Part shown: in pieces, positions 1 through 4,032 of the stretch | Position numbering within the stretch: position 1 is the stretch's first letter | How the letters are laid out: each line of letters starts with the position of its first letter | From: an uncultured Oscillibacter sp. | Lineage (GTDB): Bacteria > Bacillota_A > Clostridia > Oscillospirales > Oscillospiraceae | Assembly (NCBI GenBank): GCA_951800675.1 | Contig: CATOKC010000176.1 | Span: 1 to 5,694, forward strand | Reading direction: 5' to 3' | Length of the DNA: 5,694 nucleotides | Program-made: the position numbers and the translations under genes | The notes under the pieces: generated by a model | Database searches by the model: none | What the model saw: the letters and a program-made list of their open reading frames with translations, nothing else | Told to the model about the DNA's origin: nothing

Positions 1-72
1 GCTGGTGGACGGATTCGAACCCCCGACCTGCTGATTACAAATCAGCTGCTCTACCGGCTGAGCTACACCAGC
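1..72 (-). tRNA. tRNA-Thr (anticodon UGU), 3' end cut by window edge
   Basis: Read on the minus strand, this folds as a complete cloverleaf: a 7-bp acceptor stem (GCTGGTG/CACCAGC), a 4-bp D stem (GCTC/GAGC) with an 8-base loop containing GG, and a 5-bp anticodon stem (GCTGA/TCAGC). The anticodon loop is TTTGTAA, placing TGT at 37-39 (seen as ACA on the plus strand). This decodes ACA and other Thr codons. The T loop is the canonical TTCGAAT. The T stem GGGGG/CCGTC holds one G-G mismatch and one G-T pair. The gene ends exactly at base 1, so the discriminator base and any encoded CCA lie outside the window. A perfect promoter lies about 30 bases upstream. Confidence 0.96.
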
Positions 73-103
73 GCATGGCGGCTGTCCACCAACAGCGAAC
101 GCT

Positions 104-132
104 ATTATAGCAAAGAAAGGCAGGTATGTCAA
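104..132 (-). promoter_or_regulatory. Consensus sigma-A promoter of tRNA-Thr
   Basis: On the minus strand the sequence reads TTGACA (132-127), exactly 17 bases, then TATAAT (109-104). Both hexamers match the consensus fully and the spacing is optimal. Transcription should start near base 97, leaving a leader of about 25 bases before the tRNA 5' end at base 72. The strength fits a stable RNA gene. The -35 box overlaps the ATG at 126-128 of the possible zinc-ribbon gene on the other strand. Confidence 0.92.
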
Positions 133-306
133 GTAATAAAACAAATTTTTTTCGCCCCGCCGCTGCGGGATCGCCAGACCCGGCGCCCGGCCTGGATCTG
201 CCCCCGATGCGGCGGAGAACAGTATCAATACGACCGGGGCGGCCGTCTGTGCGCCCGGTGTCTGGACCGCTGTACACGAAGGAGGGAACACCATGACGTT
301 AGCTGA
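126..306 (+). pseudogene. Possible small zinc-ribbon protein, frame broken at a T7 run
   Basis: The frame ending at TGA 304-306 encodes a neat four-cysteine zinc ribbon: CPRCG at codons 199-213 and CARCL at 250-264, giving CX2C-X13-CX2C, followed by an Arg-rich tail. This frame has no ATG, GTG or TTG start anywhere upstream within the window. An ATG at 126 with AAAGG five bases before it lies in another frame. The two frames would join into one 59-residue protein if the T7 run at 146-152 were T6. This could be a recent frameshift, a sequence error, slippage during expression, or a start at a rare codon such as ATT at 145. Its last 14 bases overlap the next gene, which suggests translational coupling. 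The ATG also lies in the -35 box of the tRNA promoter, so the start may be illusory. No specific family is recognised. Confidence 0.4.
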
Positions 307-526
307 ATTATCGCTGGAATACCGGGCCCACGCCCACGCGCTGGATCTGCGCATCTGCCAGCTGGAGTATAAACTGGAGCACACAAGAAACGCCGACCAG
401 CGCTGCCAGCTCCAGGACCGCATCCGGATGCTGTCCACCATGCTGCGGGAGGCCAACGAGCTGGCCGTACTGACCGAGCGTTACTATGACAGGGGGTACC
501 GCCGGAATGCCAAATACACGATATAG
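293..526 (+). CDS. Small coiled-coil protein of unknown function
   Basis: This is a 77-residue protein of almost wholly helical character, with charged and leucine residues spaced as in a coiled coil (about residues 3-60). It ends in a Tyr- and Arg-rich stretch, YYDRGYRRN (about 64-72). The start is well supported: AAGGAGGG at 279-286 lies six bases before ATG 293. There is no signal peptide or membrane segment, so it should be cytoplasmic. The gene overlaps the zinc-ribbon frame upstream and its last 20 bases overlap the sigma-like gene downstream, so the set is probably co-translated. From memory, proteins with a similar tail precede sigma-like proteins in other gut clostridia; I could not check this. 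A partner or anti-sigma-like role for the downstream protein is only a guess. Confidence 0.75.
   Translation: MTLAELSLEYRAHAHALDLRICQLEYKLEHTRNADQRCQLQDRIRMLSTMLREANELAVLTERYYDRGYRRNAKYTI
491..496 (+). promoter_or_regulatory. Ribosome binding site choosing the 507 start
   Basis: AGGGGG lies ten bases before ATG 507, inside the end of the coiled-coil gene. The alternative ATG at 486 has no purine-rich site before it, so 507 is the better start of the sigma-like gene. Confidence 0.6.
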
Positions 527-830
527 AAAAGGCAAGCTCTACGCCGCCGACATGGCCATGTACTCCCGGCAGATGGCGGCGGACAACAGCCGGGAGATCA
601 GCCGCCTGAAGCGCAACCTGATCCGCTGCCTGCGGGAGGACGTCACCTCCAAGCAGCGGCAGGTCCTGCTGCTGTACTACGCTGAGGGCAAGAACATGCG
701 GGAGATCGGCGAGTCGCTGGGGGTGGACAAGTCTACCGTCTCCCGCACCATCAAACGGGGGGAGCGGCGGCTCCAGCGCTGCCTGCGCTACGGCGCCGAG
801 GCCTACCTGCGCAGCATGGACAACCTCTGA
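507..830 (+). CDS. Sigma-70 region-4-like helix-turn-helix protein
   Basis: This 107-residue protein has a C-terminal half matching sigma-70 region 4. The segment TSKQRQVLLLYYAEG (residues 47-61) is the usual entry helix, followed by a helix-turn-helix at about 62-86 with MREIGESLGVDKSTVSRTIKR. No region 2 or region 3 is present, so it cannot recognise a -10 box or bind core RNA polymerase as a full sigma factor. It is more likely a transcription regulator or a -35-binding accessory protein, comparable in layout to the YlxM or phage sigma-like proteins. The N-terminal 45 residues are basic and helical. It overlaps the coiled-coil gene by 20 bases and is followed by a strong terminator, so it is the last gene of its cluster. 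Its target is unknown. Confidence 0.85.
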   Translation: MPNTRYRKGKLYAADMAMYSRQMAADNSREISRLKRNLIRCLREDVTSKQRQVLLLYYAEGKNMREIGESLGVDKSTVSRTIKRGERRLQRCLRYGAEAYLRSMDNL

Positions 831-903
831 ACGGGGCAGCGGCGCCCATTGCCCGCGGGCGCAGGCGCACAGCGCCACAATTATATAAATAAAGATACAA
901 AAA

Positions 904-931
904 CGGCGGTATTGAGTAATCAATACCGCCG
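904..931. terminator. Bidirectional intrinsic terminator
   Basis: A perfect 12-bp stem (904-915 with 920-931) closes on the tetraloop GTAA, a stable GNRA type. CTTTT follows on the plus strand, and five T's follow on the minus strand (bases 903-899 read as A's). It lies 73 bases after the sigma-like gene and 20 bases after the stop of murI, so it can end both convergent transcripts. Confidence 0.9.
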
Positions 932-951
932 CTTTTATGTTCTCAGATCCC

Positions 952-1728
952 TCAGCAGTTCGTCAGCAGCTTCCAGGAAAGGCTCAGCATCTCGTCCGCG
1001 TTGGTGCTGTTCTGGATGGTAACGCTGCCGCAGTCTGTATCCCCGTTGGCGGTCTTCTGGGCCACGATCCTGTCCCGGGTCTCCTGGGCGATCCGGCTGC
1101 TGGGCTCATAGAACCGGACCGGGTATCCCAGGGCCTCCTGGACCTCCGCCCAGGCAAAGGGGAAATGGGTGCAGCCCAGAACAACGCCCTGGAAAGGAGC
1201 CGTCTGCCAGGGAGCGGTCAGCTCGCGCAGATAGGCGACGATCCCCTCATGGTCGCTCATGCCGCCTTCCACATATTTCACGATCCCCGGCGCCGCCACA
1301 GAGACGACCTCGCCCTGTCCCTCCACTTCCTTCAGCTGCTTCTGATAGCGGGAGGAGGCCAACGTCCCCGCGGTGGCCAGAGACAGGATGCGCCCGCCCG
1401 GATTCTCCTGAAGGGCCTGGCGCACAGCCGGCTCGATGCCGACCACGGGGATCTGAGGATATCGCTTTTCCAGCGCCTCCTGGGCGGCGGCGGTGGCGGT
1501 ATTGCAGGCGATCACAAGGGCCTTCGGCTGGAGGGCGTCAAACTGCGCCATGCCGTCCACCGTCAGCTGGCACACCTCCTGGGGGTCCCGGGGCCCATAG
1601 GGCGCGTTAGCCGAATCCCCAAAATACATAAACTTCTCCCGGGGCATGACCTGGATCAGCTTTCTCAATACGCTGATCCCACCCAGGCCGGAATCGAACA
1701 CAATAATAGGCCGCTCAGAATTTTTCAC
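952..1728 (-). CDS. murI: Glutamate racemase
   Basis: MurI interconverts L- and D-glutamate in the cytoplasm and supplies D-glutamate for the peptidoglycan stem peptide (added by MurD). The 258-residue length is normal for the family. Visible family motifs are FDSGLGG (Asp12-Ser13), APYG (about 42-45), the first catalytic cysteine in ACNTAT (Cys75), and the second in GCTHFP (Cys186, His188). Two-base racemisation uses these two cysteines, and both are present. The GTG start at 1728 is chosen because AAAGGGTGA lies five bases upstream and the predicted transcript starts near 1743. An upstream in-frame ATG at 1803 would precede the promoter and adds no family sequence. The gene diverges from a LysR-type regulator and shares a palindromic promoter with it. 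It ends at the bidirectional terminator. It is a single gene, not in a visible operon. Confidence 0.97.
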   Translation of the reverse strand: MKNSERPIIVFDSGLGGISVLRKLIQVMPREKFMYFGDSANAPYGPRDPQEVCQLTVDGMAQFDALQPKALVIACNTATAAAQEALEKRYPQIPVVGIEPAVRQALQENPGGRILSLATAGTLASSRYQKQLKEVEGQGEVVSVAAPGIVKYVEGGMSDHEGIVAYLRELTAPWQTAPFQGVVLGCTHFPFAWAEVQEALGYPVRFYEPSSRIAQETRDRIVAQKTANGDTDCGSVTIQNSTNADEMLSLSWKLLTNC

Positions 1729-1733
1729 AAATA

Positions 1734-1742
1734 TCACCCTTT
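1734..1742 (-). promoter_or_regulatory. Ribosome binding site of murI
   Basis: On the minus strand AAAGGGTGA stands five bases before GTG 1728. It decides the start of murI against the longer frame from 1803. Confidence 0.75.
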
Positions 1743-1746
1743 CAGC

Positions 1747-1775
1747 TTGATTATATTTTAGCCACGTCATATAAT
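1747..1775 (+). promoter_or_regulatory. lysR promoter (plus half of symmetrical promoter)
   Basis: Read on the plus strand: TTGATT (1747-1752), 17 bases, TATAAT (1770-1775). It overlaps the murI promoter completely, each -10 box lying within the other promoter's -35 region. Transcription should start near 1782, giving a 5' leader of about 52 bases. The enclosing perfect 10-bp inverted repeat (1747-1756 with 1769-1778) is also a candidate operator for the LysR-type protein. Confidence 0.78.
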
Positions 1776-1778
1776 CAA
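1750..1778 (-). promoter_or_regulatory. murI promoter (minus half of symmetrical promoter)
   Basis: Read on the minus strand: TTGATT (1778-1773), 17 bases, TATAAT (1755-1750). The start of transcription is expected near 1743, only about 15 bases before the GTG, so the leader is barely longer than the ribosome site. Confidence 0.8.
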
Positions 1779-1833
1779 ATATAAATGAGCATATAGGTGT
1801 CATAGATAAAAAACTATAAATGGGGCGTCGCGG

Positions 1834-2793
1834 ATGGATACACGGATGAGATACATCAAAGCGGTATATGAACAGCGCAGCTTTACAAAGGCGGCTGAGA
1901 AGCTCTACATTTCTCAGCCCTCTCTCAGCGCCATGGTCAAAAAGGCGGAGGCTGAGCTGGGGGCGGCGATTTTTGACCGCAGCGCCGTGCCGCTGGAGCT
2001 GACAGAGGCGGGCCGGGCGTACATGGAATTTATCGAGGGGACGGCCCGGAACGAGGCGATCCTCAGCGAGAAGCTGTGGGATATCCAGAACCTGAACAAG
2101 GGGCGTATCTGCGTCGGCGGCTCCAACTACATCCTCTCTAATATTCTTCCGCTGATTTTGCAGCGCATCCTCCCCGACTATCCCAGGATCGTCTTTGAGA
2201 CAGTGGAGGAGAACTCATTTTCCCTGCGCCAGATGCTCCACGCGGGGGCGCTGGATGTCGTGATCGACAGTCCCAGCACCGAGGACCCCTCCCTCATCTA
2301 CCACGATCTCTTTCAGGAGCAGATCCTTCTGGCCGTCTCAGCGGAAAACCCCATCAACGCCAGGCTTGCGGCGTACCGGATCACCCTGCCGGAGCTGGCA
2401 GGGATCAGGCAAAACAGAAAATATCTTCCGGATGGGCTTGCCCGCGCCGCGCTGGAGCAGCCCTTTATCCTGCTGAAGAGCGAAAACGATATGTACCAGC
2501 GGGCCAGCGCAGTGTTCCAGCACTACAGGCTCCAGCCCCAGGTGGTCCTCCAGCTGGACCAGCTGAACACCTCCCTGCAGTATACGGCATATGGCCTGGG
2601 CTCCAGCTTTGTGACCGACACCCTGTTCCGCTACGGGAACAGCTGCCCAAATATCTGCCTCTACGCCATCGCCGTCCCCTCCTGCCAGCGCAAGCTGTGC
2701 ATTGTCCGCAAAAGGGGAAAATATATCTCAAAGGCTGGAAATCTCTTTATCCAGACTGCCCAGGCCATCTTCGCACCTCTGGACGCCGGCTGA
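1834..2793 (+). CDS. LysR-type transcriptional regulator
   Basis: This 319-residue protein has the standard LysR layout. A winged helix-turn-helix lies at about residues 4-62, with the signature SFTKAAEKLYISQPSLSAMV (16-35), then GAAIFDR and a conserved LTEAG. A linker helix follows, then a periplasmic-binding-protein-like effector domain (about 90-305). Such proteins bind DNA as tetramers and respond to a small molecule, often controlling a divergent gene and themselves. Here the divergent gene is murI, so control of murI is a reasonable inference. The ligand cannot be read from the sequence. The start at ATG 1834 has a weak GGGG site eight bases upstream. ATG 1846 is possible, but 1834 gives the usual N-terminal length (MDxxxMRYI-like). 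No clear terminator follows; a weak 5-bp repeat at its end lacks a T-run. Confidence 0.93.
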   Translation: MDTRMRYIKAVYEQRSFTKAAEKLYISQPSLSAMVKKAEAELGAAIFDRSAVPLELTEAGRAYMEFIEGTARNEAILSEKLWDIQNLNKGRICVGGSNYILSNILPLILQRILPDYPRIVFETVEENSFSLRQMLHAGALDVVIDSPSTEDPSLIYHDLFQEQILLAVSAENPINARLAAYRITLPELAGIRQNRKYLPDGLARAALEQPFILLKSENDMYQRASAVFQHYRLQPQVVLQLDQLNTSLQYTAYGLGSSFVTDTLFRYGNSCPNICLYAIAVPSCQRKLCIVRKRGKYISKAGNLFIQTAQAIFAPLDAG

Positions 2794-2835
2794 CCGTCCG
2801 CGCACCGCACTATGTGGAGGCGAAAATTTTATACG

Positions 2836-2876
2836 TCATTTGTAAAGAAATATGTTGCATTTTGCTTTATAAATGA
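2836..2876. repeat. Inverted repeat over the promoter of the RelB-like gene (candidate operator)
   Basis: TCATTTGTAAAG (2836-2847) pairs with CTTTATAAATGA (2865-2876) at 11 of 12 positions, with a G-T at the odd one. The 17-base spacer contains the -35 box, and the right arm abuts the -10 box. A protein bound here would block RNA polymerase. Autoregulation by the RelB-like protein encoded just downstream is the simplest reading, since RelB-family proteins repress their own promoters, but this is inferred. Confidence 0.6.
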
Positions 2877-2882
2877 TATAAT
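2855..2882 (+). promoter_or_regulatory. Promoter of the RelB-like fusion gene
   Basis: TTGCAT (2855-2860), 16 bases, then a perfect TATAAT (2877-2882). The start is predicted near 2889, about 16 bases before ATG 2905, so the leader is short. This rules out the upstream in-frame ATG at 2812. Confidence 0.75.
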
Positions 2883-2890
2883 AGAAGTGC

Positions 2891-2899
2891 AGGAGGTGA
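2891..2899 (+). promoter_or_regulatory. Ribosome binding site of the RelB-like fusion gene
   Basis: AGGAGGTGA, a near-perfect match to the 16S rRNA tail, stands five bases before ATG 2905 and fixes that start. Confidence 0.85.
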
Positions 2900-2904
2900 C
2901 ATTC

Positions 2905-3945
2905 ATGGCGCAGGTCATGGTCAACTTTCGGATAGACGAGGACATTAAAAAAAATATGGAGCAGGCTTGCAGGGAGATGGGGTTGAGCATGACGACCGCC
3001 TTTACCATTTTTGCCACAAAGGTGGGCAAGGAAAAACGGATCCCTTTCGAGGTCACCGCGGCGCCGCAGGGCGGCTCCCCCCGCCGGCTGCGGTCCTCAG
3101 AGGCCCGGCCGGTCCCCGGGCAGGGGCCGGCTCCACAGAGACAGGAGCGTCTGGAGCAGCTTTGCGCGGAGATCCGGCGGTCGCTGACCTCCATTCACAT
3201 CGCGATCCCCGCCTCCATCACCGGGCTCCCCATGGAGCGGATCCGGCTGCTGTGCGGCGACGAGCTGAAGGACAAGGCCGCGGAGGCTTCCAGCGCCTGC
3301 AAGGCCCTGTTTTCCGGAAAAAGCGCCGGATCGCTGGAGCAGAGGGACCTCACGATCCTGGACAGCTACACGGACGGTCTGGCCTCCATCGCGGAGGAGC
3401 TGCGGGACGTGGAGCGCGCCCTGATCCCCGCCATGAAGTCCTGTCCGGAGGCGGATTCCGCCGGCTTTGCCCCCTATGAGCAGCGGCTGGCCGCGGTGTC
3501 CCAGAGCTTCGACGGACTCGCCCCTGTGATGCGGCGGTTTCTGAGCTCCTCCGCCTGTGACAGCGGCGTCCAGGGGGTCATTACCCGAATCAGGCGGGCG
3601 GCGGCCCCCGTTGAAACGCCCTACGTGCTGACGGCACTGGAAAACCTGGAGGCGCTTGTTCTCCGGCACTGCGGCTCCCTGGAGGGCCAGACCGCGGCTC
3701 GGCTGGAATCCGACTACCTCCAAACGCTGGAGCTCACCCTGGGGGAACTGGCCCAGGCGGAGCGGGAGGGCTGGGACACCGGGGAAAAGGCGGCCCTCTG
3801 CCTGCGGGTGGTAAACGTGCTGTCCCAAGTGATTACCGACGCCGGGCAGTTCCGCCAGGAGTGGGGCCGGCGGAGCCTGGAGGCCGAGGTTGAGGCCCTG
3901 GAGCGCCTCGCCGCCATGCGTGGGGACATCACCGGCATGACATAA
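2905..3945 (+). CDS. RelB/DinJ-like ribbon-helix-helix domain fused to a long helical domain of unknown function
   Basis: A 346-residue protein. Residues 1-51 match the RelB/DinJ antitoxin type: the beta strand QVMVNFRIDEDIK, then helices with GLSMTTAFTIFATKV, ending in the typical RIPFEV. This part should dimerise and bind DNA. Residues about 52-82 are a Pro/Gly/Arg/Ser-rich linker. Residues about 83-346 are rich in Leu, Ala, Glu and Arg and look all-helical, with no membrane segment and no motif I can name. Ordinary RelB/DinJ proteins are about 80-100 residues and precede a RelE/YafQ toxin. Here the protein is about four times longer and no toxin gene follows; the next gene, 87 bases on, is a flotillin. 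The N-terminal coding part is AT-richer than the rest, as if the domain had been joined on. It has its own promoter with an inverted repeat, suggesting autorepression. Whether the tail replaces the toxin-binding region is unknown. Confidence 0.85.
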   Translation: MAQVMVNFRIDEDIKKNMEQACREMGLSMTTAFTIFATKVGKEKRIPFEVTAAPQGGSPRRLRSSEARPVPGQGPAPQRQERLEQLCAEIRRSLTSIHIAIPASITGLPMERIRLLCGDELKDKAAEASSACKALFSGKSAGSLEQRDLTILDSYTDGLASIAEELRDVERALIPAMKSCPEADSAGFAPYEQRLAAVSQSFDGLAPVMRRFLSSSACDSGVQGVITRIRRAAAPVETPYVLTALENLEALVLRHCGSLEGQTAARLESDYLQTLELTLGELAQAEREGWDTGEKAALCLRVVNVLSQVITDAGQFRQEWGRRSLEAEVEALERLAAMRGDITGMT

Positions 3946-3952
3946 GAAATTC

Positions 3953-3984
3953 CAAGCCGGCACCTATCCCCGCGGCCCGGCTTG
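3953..3984 (+). terminator. Weak hairpin between the RelB-like and flotillin genes
   Basis: CAAGCCGG (3953-3960) pairs perfectly with CCGGCTTG (3977-3984) over a 16-base loop, followed by TTTATATAG. The 8-bp GC-rich stem begins eight bases after the stop codon, but the T-run is short and the loop is long. It could be a leaky terminator or an mRNA-stabilising stem, and I see no convincing promoter between it and the flotillin gene. Confidence 0.4.
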
Positions 3985-4017
3985 TTTATATAGAAAAATA
4001 TCCATGTGTTTATTTTG

Positions 4018-4027
4018 AAAGGAGGAG
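4018..4027 (+). promoter_or_regulatory. Ribosome binding site of the flotillin gene
   Basis: AAAGGAGGAG lies five bases before GTG 4033. The earlier in-frame GTG at 4006 would place this site inside the coding sequence, so 4033 is the start. Confidence 0.85.
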
Positions 4028-4032
4028 TCCCT

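Noticed and set aside
225..923. Leftward frame of 232 codons across the small-gene cluster
   Set aside because: It is antisense to the coiled-coil and sigma-like genes, shows low-complexity Ala/Pro/Arg content and no family motif, and runs into the terminator hairpin.
937..1761. Rightward frame of 274 codons over murI
   Set aside because: It is the antisense shadow of murI, which has all its catalytic motifs on the minus strand.
1729..1803. Longer murI start at ATG 1803
   Set aside because: It would lie upstream of the promoter at 1750-1778, adds 25 residues not seen in the family, and the ribosome site before GTG 1728 would be inside the gene.
2812..2904. Longer start (ATG 2812) for the RelB-like gene
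   Set aside because: The stretch is AT-rich promoter DNA with a TATAAT box at 2877-2882, and ATG 2905 has a near-perfect ribosome site.
2967..3479. Rightward 170-codon frame inside the RelB-like gene, as a possible out-of-frame toxin
   Set aside because: I considered it because a toxin is missing, but it is rich in Gly, Arg, Ala and Pro in the manner of a shadow frame and has no ribosome site or RelE-like features.
3097..3963. Leftward frame of 288 codons opposite the RelB-like gene
   Set aside because: It is antisense to a gene with strong start signals, with composition expected from a GC-rich shadow frame and no recognisable motif.
4006..4032. Earlier GTG start of the flotillin gene
   Set aside because: The ribosome site AAAGGAGGAG at 4018-4027 would lie inside the coding region, and the shorter start gives the usual N-terminal membrane segment.
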